Of a stretch of DNA of 64,000 nt, positions 1 to 8,492 are shown piece by piece; positions within the stretch are counted from its first letter, which is position 1, and each line of letters starts with the position of its first letter. The DNA lies in assembly GCA_964411425.1 (NCBI GenBank), contig CAYPKW010000003.1:1-64000 (forward strand), in the 5' to 3' direction. A model generated the notes under the pieces. The model was given only the letters and a program-made list of their open reading frames with translations, searched no databases and had not been told where the DNA came from. Source of the stretch: CAYPKW01 sp964411425 (lineage in GTDB: Bacteria; Pseudomonadota; Alphaproteobacteria; Dongiales; Dongiaceae). Both the position numbers and the translations under genes were made by a program.

Positions 1-43
1 TTTTTTCTCCTCTTCGCTGGGCGCTCGCTGGAGGAAGGTGCCC

Positions 44-2056
44 CTACACCCCGTCGCGCGGTATCGAGAGGTTCCAGGAGCGGCTGAAGACGCGGTTCCC
101 GCCCTCGTAGGCGTCGAGGTCGAGCGCGAGGCGAAACTCCGTCGCCGTCGCGGTGAGCACGCTGAGCGTGTCCGCCCGCACCCGCCACTCGCCCCGCGCC
201 ATGGCGTGCGTGGCCCTCACCTCGGCGCGGGCCGACAAGGGATCGTCCGGGCGGATGACGTTGCGTTCGGTGGCGATCGCGTCCAGCTCGAGGTCGATGG
301 CGTCGATGCGGCAGGCCCCTGAATCGCGCACCGTGGTGAAGGTCGTCTCGCCGGTGGCCACGTCCACCTTGATATGGCGCCGGCGCCCGCCTTCGCGGCT
401 GAAGGTCCGGTGCAGGGGCGCCGGATCGTAGGCCGGCGGGAACGGCGGCAGGGCGTCGTCCCCGGGCCGGGGCGCGCGCACCGGGAGCTCGAGGGCGCTC
501 GCGCCGGCGAAGACGGTGAGCGCCACCGGCTCGGGCGAAGGCCAGACGGTGGGCCAATAGGCGTTCGACACCGAGAGCCGGAGCCGGTGGCCGGGCGGGA
601 ACGCGTGCGCCACGTCGTTGAGCGCCACGCGCACCTCGTAGCGCCGGCCGGGCGCGAGCGGAAGCGGCGTCTCGTGCCCCTCGCGGTGGGTGAGGTTCAG
701 TATGCCGTAGGTAACAAGCGTCGCCCGACCGTCCGGCAGCAGGTCCGAGAGCCTGACCGCGACGAAGGCCGCGGGGCGGTCCGACGACAACTTCAGGCGT
801 GCTACCGGAGCGCCCAGGATCTCCAGGCGCTCGGGCAGCGGGCCGGAATCGAACACCAGCGAGCCCGCGTCGTCCAAGCGCTGGTCCATCGGCCATTCCG
901 CGCCGGCGCCGTAGGGGCACCACTCGCCGCCGGCGAGCCCCACGGTCTGCGGCGAGCGCAAGACTAGTGCCGCTTCCGGCCCCGGCGCGTCGTCGAGGCG
1001 GCGCGGGTTGAGCGCCAGGCGCCGCCGGCCGATGTGGGGCGAGGGCCAGGACGGCTCCGCTACCCAGCGGCCGGGGCGCTCCTCGTAGAAGGTTGCGGGC
1101 GGCACGCTCTCCTGCATCCACACCCGGTACATGGGACCGTCCAAGGCGCCGTTGTCGACGCCCTTGAGCCAATGATCCCACCAGTCGAGCGCGTCGTCGA
1201 GGAAGCCCACCTGCGGGCCCGGCACCGCGTGGTGCGGGAAGCTGTGCGGCCAGGGGCCGACCAAACCCTTGCGCGGGCACTTCAAGCCGGCCATGAGACG
1301 CGGCACCGCGTTCGAATAGGCGTCGGCCCAGCCGCCGATGGCGTAGACGGCGCATTCGATGGCGCCGTAATCCTCGGCGACCGAGCCGTGCTTCCAGTGT
1401 CCGTCGCGCCGTTGGTGCGCGAGCCAAGGCAGGATGAACGGCTGGGTGTTCTCGAGCCGCTCGAACCACATGGCCCGCCAGCGTTCGCCGACCACGGCCG
1501 GATCGGGCGGGCGCGGGTTGCGCACGAACATCTGCGAGGCCCAGATGAGGTTTTCCACGAGGAGCGCGCCGCCCATGTAGTGCACGTCGTCGGCGTAGCG
1601 GTCGTCGGTCGAGCAGGCGGTGATGATGGCCTTGAGCGCCGGCGGGCGGTGGGCCGCCACCTGCAGCGCGTTGAAGCCGCCCCAGGAGATGCCCATCATG
1701 CCGACCTTGCCGCTGCACCAGGGTTGCGCCGCGATCCAGGCGATGGCTTCGAGCGCGTCGTCCTGCTCCTGCTTCAGGTATTCGTCCCTGAGCACGCCGT
1801 CGGAGTCGCCCGAGCCGCGCAGGTCGAGGCGCACGCAAGCATAGCCGCGCGCCGCGAAGTAGGGGTGTATCAGCTCGTCGTTGTGCCGGTAGAAGTCGCG
1901 CTTGCGGTAGGGGATGTATTCGAGAATGGCCGGCACGGGGTCGCAGGCGTCCTCCGGCAGCCAGATGCGCGCCGCCAGCCGGCAGCCGTCGGACATCGGG
2001 ATGAAGCAGTTCTCGATCTCGCGGACCTTGCGGACCGCGCGTCCAATTCCGGTCAC
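44..2056 (-). CDS. CocE/NonD family serine hydrolase
   Basis: The 670-residue protein has the X-Pro dipeptidyl-peptidase / cocaine esterase architecture. The N-terminal half is an alpha/beta-hydrolase with the nucleophile elbow GISWGG (Ser124) preceded by the RLDLRGSGDSDG segment. The C-terminal half, roughly residues 400-560, is the jelly-roll domain (PPGHRLRLSVSNAYWP). Family members cleave ester or amide bonds of small acyl or peptide-like substrates; the substrate here cannot be told. No signal peptide is seen, so it is probably cytoplasmic. It stands alone on the minus strand, and only 43 bases of window lie beyond its stop. Family call firm, substrate unknown. Confidence 0.9.
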   Translation of the reverse strand: MTGIGRAVRKVREIENCFIPMSDGCRLAARIWLPEDACDPVPAILEYIPYRKRDFYRHNDELIHPYFAARGYACVRLDLRGSGDSDGVLRDEYLKQEQDDALEAIAWIAAQPWCSGKVGMMGISWGGFNALQVAAHRPPALKAIITACSTDDRYADDVHYMGGALLVENLIWASQMFVRNPRPPDPAVVGERWRAMWFERLENTQPFILPWLAHQRRDGHWKHGSVAEDYGAIECAVYAIGGWADAYSNAVPRLMAGLKCPRKGLVGPWPHSFPHHAVPGPQVGFLDDALDWWDHWLKGVDNGALDGPMYRVWMQESVPPATFYEERPGRWVAEPSWPSPHIGRRRLALNPRRLDDAPGPEAALVLRSPQTVGLAGGEWCPYGAGAEWPMDQRLDDAGSLVFDSGPLPERLEILGAPVARLKLSSDRPAAFVAVRLSDLLPDGRATLVTYGILNLTHREGHETPLPLAPGRRYEVRVALNDVAHAFPPGHRLRLSVSNAYWPTVWPSPEPVALTVFAGASALELPVRAPRPGDDALPPFPPAYDPAPLHRTFSREGGRRRHIKVDVATGETTFTTVRDSGACRIDAIDLELDAIATERNVIRPDDPLSARAEVRATHAMARGEWRVRADTLSVLTATATEFRLALDLDAYEGGNRVFSRSWNLSIPRDGV

Positions 2057-2114
2057 CGGCGTCTCCTCGAAAACGGCGCCGGCATTATGGCGGCCGCGCG
2101 GTCAGCGGTCCAGA

Positions 2115-2552
2115 TCAGACACCGCGCGAGCGCTCCAAGACGGACAGGATGCAGCTGTACAGCGCTTCGATCGAGACCGGTTTCGCCAGCACATCGTCGA
2201 CGCCGGCGCTGCGCGCTTCCAGGACCAGGCGCATCTCGGTGTGTCCGGTCAAGAGGATGATCGGCACGCTCCGATTGGGGCTGTCGTTGGCCTTGCGGAT
2301 GAGCCGCACGAAGTCGAGGCCGTCGAGCGGCGTCATGTTCCAGTCGCTGATGATGACGTCGGCCGGGAACTGGCGCTGCTCGGCGAAGCCCATGGCCGCG
2401 TCGGTCGCCAGCCGCACGTTCTTGATTCCGAGGCTGTGCAGGATCGTCTTGATGAGATTCAGCATGTGCCGGTTGTCGTCCACCACCAGCACCGCCAAGT
2501 GGGCCATGTTGATCTGGGACTGCCGGGGCTGGACTTCGAGGGCGGTTCGCAT
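2115..2552 (-). CDS. Single-domain response regulator (CheY-like receiver)
   Basis: The 145-residue protein is one receiver domain. The acidic pair is at DD25-26, the phospho-acceptor Asp70 lies in DVIISDWNM, the conserved Thr is at 102 (LLTGHTE) and Lys124 in AKPVS. There is no output domain, so it should act by protein-protein contact, as in CheY or DivK. An internal Met16 is an alternative start; neither start has a clear Shine-Dalgarno sequence. A perfect TTAA-N7-TTAA box lies about 50 bp upstream of the first start, suggesting CtrA control. No kinase is adjacent; the nearest in this window is at 19.4-21.5 kb. Confidence 0.9.
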   Translation of the reverse strand: MRTALEVQPRQSQINMAHLAVLVVDDNRHMLNLIKTILHSLGIKNVRLATDAAMGFAEQRQFPADVIISDWNMTPLDGLDFVRLIRKANDSPNRSVPIILLTGHTEMRLVLEARSAGVDDVLAKPVSIEALYSCILSVLERSRGV

Positions 2553-2586
2553 GTTGGGTGTCTCGGCTGAAAGGCGTATGACTTAG

Positions 2587-2619
2587 AGAATAGTCGCCGG
2601 TCGGTTAAGGATGGGTTAA
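2587..2619 (-). promoter_or_regulatory. Candidate CtrA-activated promoter of the receiver gene
   Basis: Bases 2605-2619 read TTAA, seven bases, TTAA, an exact match to the CtrA consensus. Reading on the minus strand, TTAACC is followed after 10 bases by TATTCT (2592-2587), a reasonable -10 element. The box therefore covers the -35 position, as in known CtrA-activated promoters. It points at the response regulator starting at 2552; the divergent cyclase gene starts at 2710. Confidence 0.55.
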
Positions 2620-2709
2620 GCTCGCGGCTCACCAGCGCGTCGCGGCCCAGGGCGGTCCGGCCGCCGGATGTCGCGTGACAGCGCATTAGCGAGGGGAAGG
2701 GAGAAGATC

Positions 2710-3666
2710 ATGCCAATGACAAGGTTCGCGTGCCTCGCCGCCGGCTGCTGGTTTGCCGCCGGCTTGGCGGCGCCCGCCGCGGCGGAGCAGTTTTTCGTCG
2801 ATCTCACTCACCCGATGCCGACCTTCGAACCGACCGGCGAGGACATCACCACGCCCGATCTCGCCAAGCCCTATGGCGCCAGCCAGCCGATCCCGACCTT
2901 CGGGGTGCAGACGGTCCTGCAGATAACGCAGTTCCCGACGAACCAGGGCTACTTCGACCTCGGGCGCCTCGTCATCTCCGAGCATCACGGGACCCACATC
3001 GACTCGCCGGGCCATTACGTCAACAACCCCGAGACGACGGAACCCAACATGCCGGCGAGGAAGCTGGTGAACGAGCTCACGGCCCAGGACCTGATCGGGC
3101 GCGCCGTCGTCATCGACATCAGCGCGCGGGTGCAGGCGGAGTTGGACAAGAACGGCGGCAAGCCCAGCCCGGACAAGAGTGTCACCGACTTCTCCGAAGG
3201 CTCGGCCAACGTGGTGACGGCGGACGACATCGGCGAGGTGGCCGACCAACTCGACAACAGGGTGTGGCTGGTGGTGAACCTCGGCTGGTCGCGCTTCTAT
3301 TACGACGCCGACTGGGCGACGACGCCGTACTTCAACGGCTGGAATTTCCCCGGCCTCAGCAAGGGCGCCATCGACAAGCTGATCGAGATCGAGGGCACTA
3401 AGGAAATCCGCATCAACGGCATAATGGCCGACAACATCGGCATCGACACCGGCGAGGGCAGCAAGGGCACGGACGACAAGTGGTCCAACTCCTTCCACTC
3501 GCACGTGGTCGGCCTGCAACGGGGCTGGAAGTTCGTGGAGAACGCTGCCAACCTGGGCGAGCTCGCCATGGCCAAACCCGGCAGCTGCACCATCATCGTG
3601 GGCGCGCCCAAGCACATCCGCGGCACCGGCGGACCCTCGCGCGTGCTCGCCATGTGCGAGAAGTGA
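2710..3666 (+). CDS. Secreted cyclase family protein (kynurenine-formamidase fold)
   Basis: The 318-residue protein starts with a signal peptide (positively charged start, hydrophobic core, cleavage near APAAA-EQ at residue 25). It then shows the metal-binding signature of the cyclase family, HGTHIDSPGH at residues 93-102. Members are Mn/Zn amidohydrolases that act on cyclic imides or formamides. A purine-rich stretch (AGGGAAGGGAGAAG) lies just before ATG 2710, which fixes this start over an upstream in-frame one. The export signal is unusual compared with cytoplasmic kynurenine formamidase and suggests a periplasmic substrate. The HupE-like gene begins 12 bp after the stop, so the two are probably co-transcribed. 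Confidence 0.85.
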   Translation: MPMTRFACLAAGCWFAAGLAAPAAAEQFFVDLTHPMPTFEPTGEDITTPDLAKPYGASQPIPTFGVQTVLQITQFPTNQGYFDLGRLVISEHHGTHIDSPGHYVNNPETTEPNMPARKLVNELTAQDLIGRAVVIDISARVQAELDKNGGKPSPDKSVTDFSEGSANVVTADDIGEVADQLDNRVWLVVNLGWSRFYYDADWATTPYFNGWNFPGLSKGAIDKLIEIEGTKEIRINGIMADNIGIDTGEGSKGTDDKWSNSFHSHVVGLQRGWKFVENAANLGELAMAKPGSCTIIVGAPKHIRGTGGPSRVLAMCEK

Positions 3667-3678
3667 TCGTCCGGCGGA

Positions 3679-4898
3679 TTGATCGCCTTCCTTCCCCTGC
3701 TCCTGCTCGCGGCCGTCGCGGCCGCGGGCGGGGCGGAGGCGCATAGCACAGACCTTGCCGCCGCCGAGGTGCGGGTCGAGGGCGAGGTCGTACGCTATGA
3801 GTTGACGGTGTCGGCGCACGACCTCGCGGTGGCGCTCGGCATCGAGACCGATCTTGTGACGCCGGTGCCGGCGGCCTCGTTCGAGGCCCGCCGGGAAGCA
3901 CTCGCGGATTACCTGCGGCGCGGTCTCAAGGTGGCGGCGGACGGGGGGCCTTGCGCGCCGCAGCCGCCGGCGGTCGATTACTCCCGTCTGCCGGACGACG
4001 TGGTTCTCGACATCGTGTTCCGCTGCGCCGGGCCGGTGCGCCGGCTCGCCATTTCGTACGGACTCTTCTACGAGATCGACCCGCGGCACGTCAGCATCGG
4101 CCGGGTGGCGACGCCGGCGGGCGAGGAGGAGTTCCTGTTCGATCGCACGCTCAGCGAATTCGAGCTCGAGCTGGCCGAGCCGGCGCCCGGCGCCATCGAG
4201 CGCTTCCGNNNNNNNNNNNNNNNNNNNNNNNNNNNNNNNNNNNNNNNNNNNNNNNNNNNNNNNNNNNNNNNNNNNNNNNNNNNNNNNNNNNNNNNNNNNN
4301 NNNNNNNNGCGAATTCGAGCTCGAGCTGGCCGAGCCGGCGCCCGGCGCCATCGAGCGCTTCCGCCGCCTCGTATGGCTCGGCGTCGAGCACATCCTCTTC
4401 GGTTACGACCACATCCTGTTCCTCGTCGCCCTCTTGATCGGCAATCCGCGCTTCTGGAACCTCGTCAAGGTGGTGAGCGCGTTCACGCTTGCGCACAGCC
4501 TCACGCTGGCGCTCGCCTGGTACGGCATCGTCGAGCTGCCGGCGCGGCTCACCGAGAGCCTGATCGCGCTCACCATCGCCTATGTAGCGGCGGAGAACCT
4601 GTGGCGCCGGCGCCCGGTCGAACGCTGGCCGCTCGCCTTCGGCCTCGGGCTCGTGCACGGCCTCGGGTTCTATTCGGCGCTCGCCGGCATCGAGCTCGCC
4701 CGCGAGCACGCGCTCACGACCCTGCTCGCGTTCAACCTCGGCGTCGAGCTCGGCCAGCTCGCGATCATGGCCGCTTTCTTCGTCCTGCTGTTCAGGCTGA
4801 TCGGCAGCGCCTGGTACGGGCAGGCCGTTCGCTTCGCCTCGGCGGCGATCCTTGCGGTCGCCGTCTACTGGGCGGCGCTGCGCGCGTTCGTCGCCTAG
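3679..4898 (+). CDS. HupE/UreJ-like membrane protein, interrupted by an assembly gap
   Basis: A TTG-initiated protein begins 12 bp after the cyclase stop. It has an N-terminal signal or anchor (LPLLLLAAVAAAGGAEA), an extracytoplasmic domain of about 150 residues, then several membrane helices beginning with the HupE/UreJ signature GVEHILFGYDHILFL. Relatives transport nickel or cobalt, or have unknown function. The 100-N run at 4209-4308 sits inside the gene, with 55 identical bases on both sides. Deleting the Ns plus one copy (155 bp) restores one frame of about 354 residues, so the gene is intact and the gap is an artefact. It converges on the HEAT-repeat gene with a 4-bp overlap of stop codons. 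Confidence 0.8.
4154..4363. other. Assembly gap (100 N) flanked by identical 55-bp contig ends
   Basis: Bases 4154-4208 and 4309-4363 are identical and flank 100 Ns (4209-4308). The equal 55-bp length matches the second gap in this window, as expected from contig ends sharing one k-mer of length 55. Collapsing the duplicate restores the reading frame of the HupE-like gene. This is not a biological repeat. Confidence 0.95.
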
Positions 4899-6430
4899 CG
4901 CACCTCGGCCAGGAGCAGGGCGCTGGCCCGCGCCGCCGCGCGCACGCCGGCGTCGGCGTCGCTCTCGGAGAGCGCCAGCAGCGCGGGCCGGGCGGCCTCG
5001 TCGCCGAGATAGCCCAGGGACAGCGCCGCCTCGCGCCGCACCCTCGCCTCGCGGTCCGACAGGCCGCGGGCAAGCGGCGCCACCGCTCGCCGGTCGGCCA
5101 GGCGTCCGAGCGCCGCCGCCGCCGCAACCCGCACCTCTCCATCGGCGTCGGCCAGCAGCGGCAGGATGACGGGGGCCGCGTCCGGCATGCCGAGGACGGC
5201 GACCGAACGGGCGGCGGCGGCGCGCAGCCTGGGGTCGGGGTCGGCGAACGGCCCGGCAAGGAACGCCGCCGCCTCGGCCGATCCCGTGTAGCCCAGCCCC
5301 ACGATTGCAAGCCGCCTCGTCTCATAGACCGCCTCGGCGAGCTTGAGCGCCGCCGCCGAATCGCGCGGCACCTCGCGCGGGGCCGCGGCGGCGAGGAAGA
5401 CCGGCAAGCCCAGCTTCGCGTCGAGTTCGACGAGCGCGCGCAGGCCGTCGAGCAGGAGCCCGTAATCGACGAGCGATTCCTCGGGCCGGGCGAGCAGCGA
5501 TTCGGTGCTTCGACCGGCGAGGCGATCGAGGATGCCGGCTGAGTGGTCCGCGATGGGTCCGGCCGCGGCCTTGTCATCGAGCTCCATGAGGCCGACCAGC
5601 GCGTAGTGTTGCGCCGCCGGCGGCTCGCTCCGCAGCATGCCGACGAGGGTGGGCACCACGCTGCCGTCGCGGATGCGGCCCAGCGCCGCGGCGACGCGCA
5701 AACGCAGCTCCGGATCGTCGCTCGACCGAAGAAGGCGCGCCAACGGCTCGTGCGCCTCGGCGGCGGCGAGGCGTCCGAGCGCGTCGACGATGGCGCCCTC
5801 TTCGACGGCGCCGCCGGCCGCCGCCAAGGCGTCGAGCAGGGGCGCCGCCGCCTCGCTGGCGCCGGTCCGGCCCAGCGCATCGACCGCCCGCAGTCGAAGG
5901 CCCCGATCCTCGCGCATCAGCGCCGCCAGCGCCGCCACCGCCGGCGCGCCGAAATGCCCGAGCGCCGCCACGGCCCGGGCGCGCACCGAGATCGATGCGT
6001 CGCGCAACGCGGCGACGAGCGCCGCCATGCTGTCCGGCGCAGCGATCCCGCCCAGCGCCGCCGCCGCGTCGGCGCGCAATTCTTCCCGCTCCTCCTCCAC
6101 GAGCGCCCGGACCAGCCGCGGCGCCGCCCGCGCATCGCCGATGCGGCCAAGCGCCTCATAGACGACGCCGCGCAGCCGCGGGCCGGTCCCGGCCCGATCG
6201 GCCAAGGCCAGCAGCGGCTCGACCGCGCGCGGCTCCTGGCGGATGCCGAGCGACAAGGCGGCGCGCGCCTTCAACTCGTCGTCCTCGCCGTCGAGCGCCT
6301 GCAGCAGCGCCGGCAGCGGGATGGCATGGTGCTCCCAGCCATTGGCACGCGGCTCGGCCGCTCCCGCGAGCAGCAGCAGCGCCGTCACGAAGAGCGCGAC
6401 GACACAGGTGTCTGGGCGGGGCGTCGTCAT
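4895..6430 (-). CDS. Exported HEAT-repeat protein
   Basis: The 511-residue protein has an N-terminal signal peptide (VVALFVTALLLLAGAAEP). The rest is almost entirely HEAT / PBS-lyase-type repeats of about 30 residues, recognisable from recurring motifs such as LRADAAAALGGI, VRARAVAALGHFG, LRLRAVDALGRTG and VRVAAAAALGRLA. Such solenoids are binding scaffolds, not enzymes; a periplasmic partner is likely. The repeats make the gene very GC- and Ala-rich. No clear Shine-Dalgarno sequence precedes the ATG at 6430. Its stop overlaps the stop of the HupE-like gene, and the gene for OsmC diverges upstream. Confidence 0.8.
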   Translation of the reverse strand: MTTPRPDTCVVALFVTALLLLAGAAEPRANGWEHHAIPLPALLQALDGEDDELKARAALSLGIRQEPRAVEPLLALADRAGTGPRLRGVVYEALGRIGDARAAPRLVRALVEEEREELRADAAAALGGIAAPDSMAALVAALRDASISVRARAVAALGHFGAPAVAALAALMREDRGLRLRAVDALGRTGASEAAAPLLDALAAAGGAVEEGAIVDALGRLAAAEAHEPLARLLRSSDDPELRLRVAAALGRIRDGSVVPTLVGMLRSEPPAAQHYALVGLMELDDKAAAGPIADHSAGILDRLAGRSTESLLARPEESLVDYGLLLDGLRALVELDAKLGLPVFLAAAAPREVPRDSAAALKLAEAVYETRRLAIVGLGYTGSAEAAAFLAGPFADPDPRLRAAAARSVAVLGMPDAAPVILPLLADADGEVRVAAAAALGRLADRRAVAPLARGLSDREARVRREAALSLGYLGDEAARPALLALSESDADAGVRAAARASALLLAEVR

Positions 6431-6489
6431 GGGCGATCTATCGTGCCGCGTCTGGTCCGTGCTATGGCGACGGTCGAGGGAGGAGCGCC

Positions 6490-6999
6490 ATGATGAAAGC
6501 CGAAGAATTGCGCGCCTTGCAAGCGCCGTTGAAGAACCGCTACCGCGACGACCCCGAGAGCGCCCTCGTCACGCTCCGCGCGGCCGGCGAGTTGGGCGAG
6601 GGCGTCGCCTGCAAGGTGGAGACGGGGCGCGCCATCCTCGAGGCGGGCCTGCATCCGGCCACCGGCGGCGACGGCCGCCAGTTGTGCTCGGGCGACATGC
6701 TGCTGGAGGCGCTGGTGGCCTGCGCCGGCGTCACGCTGAGCGCGGTGGCGAGCGCTCTCGGAATGGCGATCCGCCGCGGCCGCGTCTCGGCGGAAGGCGA
6801 TCTCGATTTCCGCGGCACGCTCGGCGTGGCCAAGGACGCACCGGTCGGCTTCCGCGCGATCCGCTTGCGGTTCGAGGTCGAGACCGACGCCGGCCCCGAG
6901 GAGATCGACAAGCTGCTCCGGCTTACCGAGCGCTACTGCGTGGTGTACCAGACGTTGAGCAAGGGGCCGGCGCTCAGCGCCGCGCTCAAAAGGGCGTAG
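6490..6999 (+). CDS. OsmC family peroxide-reducing protein
   Basis: The 169-residue protein has the OsmC/Ohr fold pattern with both conserved cysteines: Cys78 in ALVACAGVTLSAVA and Cys150 in RYCVVYQTL. In characterised members this pair reduces organic hydroperoxides with thiols. The start at 6490 is set by GAGGGAGGAG a few bases upstream; a second ATG follows immediately. The gene is monocistronic and transcribed away from the HEAT-repeat gene. General OsmC versus Ohr cannot be settled by reading alone. Confidence 0.85.
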   Translation: MMKAEELRALQAPLKNRYRDDPESALVTLRAAGELGEGVACKVETGRAILEAGLHPATGGDGRQLCSGDMLLEALVACAGVTLSAVASALGMAIRRGRVSAEGDLDFRGTLGVAKDAPVGFRAIRLRFEVETDAGPEEIDKLLRLTERYCVVYQTLSKGPALSAALKRA

Positions 7000-7035
7000 G
7001 CGCCTGCTCTGGGCAAGGCGGGGTGCGGCGCGGCG

Positions 7036-8448
7036 TCAGCCCTCGCCCCGGAGGAACGCCTTGACCTCGGCCATGAAGCGCGCCCAAGCCGGCTCCTCCG
7101 GAAGAATCAGATGGTTGGCGCTTTCGAGCGGCACGAAGCGCGCGCCGGGGATGCCGGCGGCGAACTGGCGGCCTTGGTCGAACGGCGCCACCGAATCGTT
7201 TCGGCAGTGGAGCACGAGGGTAGGCGTCCTCACCTGCCCGAGGAGGCCGCGCACGTCGATCGCGGCCATCGCTTCGTGCAGCCGTCGCGCGTTGCGAGGC
7301 GAGGTCGAGGCGCGCTGCAGGTCGTTGAACCATGCCATCTGCTGGGGCGTGCCGCCGGGCATGAACAGCGAGGTGAAGATCTGGTGGAAGGCGGAGGTGT
7401 CCTGGCCCCAACCATGCTCGATCAGCGTCGAGAGCGCCTCGCGGCGGGCGATCTCCGCCGGATTTCCGCGTGCCCGCCAGCCGCACACGTAGCCGCCGTA
7501 GAGCACGAGATGGCTGACCCGCCCGGGGTGGCGGACCGCGTAGGCCACCGAAATGGGGCAACCCTGCGAGATGCCGAGGAGGGCGAAGCGCTCGAGGCCG
7601 ATTGCGTCAACCACGGTCTCTAGATCGCGCACCATCAGCTCGAAGGACAAGTCCCCCACGTCCCAGTCCGACAGCCCATTGCCGCGCTCGTCGTAGCGCA
7701 CCAGCGTGAAGCCGCTGCCGAGCGCCTCGATCCAGTGGCGCCAGATCGGGCTCTCCCAGTCGAACTCGAGGTGGTTCATCCAGTTCGCGGCTTTGACCAG
7801 CGCGGGACCGCTGCCGGTCGTGGCATAGGCGATGCGCACGCCATCCTCGGTCGTGCAGAACCGAATCTCTTGATGGGCCACCGGCGGGGCTGCACGCGCC
7901 GGTCTTCCGGTCGGGGCCCCGTCGGCGCGCCATCCAAAGACTCGAATCGGCTCGGCAACGTTTTTCATCGCGCGTTCGCCCAGGTCCTCGAACGCGGCTT
8001 CGACCTTGCCCCGGATTTGGCGATGGACGTCGCCGGACAAGCAAATCCCGCCCGGCTCGGCGAGACTCTCGAGCCGCGCCGCGACGTTGACTCCTTCCCC
8101 GTAGAGGTCGTTCTCCTCCACGATCACGTCGCCGACGTTGATGCCGATGCGCATCGTAACGCGCCGATCCTCCGGTGCGTCGGCGTTGCGCGCGCTGAGC
8201 GCGCGCTGGAGTTCGATCGCGTTCTGGACCGCCGCCACCGAGCTCGGGAACTCGACCAGGATCGCGTCGCCCATGGCCTTGAAGACGCGGCCGCCGTGCT
8301 CGGCAATCTTCGGCTCGATCAGGTCCCGGCGAAGCGCCTTGAAGCGGGCGAGCGTCCCCTCTTCGTCCGCCTCCATCAGCCGCGTATAGCCGACGACATC
8401 GGCGACGAGGATGGCGGCGAGTCGGCGCTGCACGCGCTCCGCTGGCAC
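7036..8448 (-). CDS. Class III adenylate cyclase fused to an alpha/beta hydrolase
   Basis: The 470-residue protein has two parts. Residues 5-180 form a class III nucleotide cyclase catalytic domain with both metal-binding aspartates, Asp17 (ILVADVVGYTRL) and Asp61 (KAMGDAILVEF), and the transition-state Asn/Arg segment (GVNVAARLE). Residues from about 195 to the end form an alpha/beta hydrolase with nucleophile motif GISQGC, an acid in HCRNDSVAPFD and a late His in ESANHLIL. No membrane segment is present. The fusion suggests that a hydrolase-like sensor domain controls cAMP synthesis, or the reverse. The domain types are firm; the regulatory logic is inference. Confidence 0.88.
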   Translation of the reverse strand: MPAERVQRRLAAILVADVVGYTRLMEADEEGTLARFKALRRDLIEPKIAEHGGRVFKAMGDAILVEFPSSVAAVQNAIELQRALSARNADAPEDRRVTMRIGINVGDVIVEENDLYGEGVNVAARLESLAEPGGICLSGDVHRQIRGKVEAAFEDLGERAMKNVAEPIRVFGWRADGAPTGRPARAAPPVAHQEIRFCTTEDGVRIAYATTGSGPALVKAANWMNHLEFDWESPIWRHWIEALGSGFTLVRYDERGNGLSDWDVGDLSFELMVRDLETVVDAIGLERFALLGISQGCPISVAYAVRHPGRVSHLVLYGGYVCGWRARGNPAEIARREALSTLIEHGWGQDTSAFHQIFTSLFMPGGTPQQMAWFNDLQRASTSPRNARRLHEAMAAIDVRGLLGQVRTPTLVLHCRNDSVAPFDQGRQFAAGIPGARFVPLESANHLILPEEPAWARFMAEVKAFLRGEG

Positions 8449-8492
8449 GGTGACGTCCTCCGTTCAGGGTCGATCTTCGTGCCTATCTTAGC

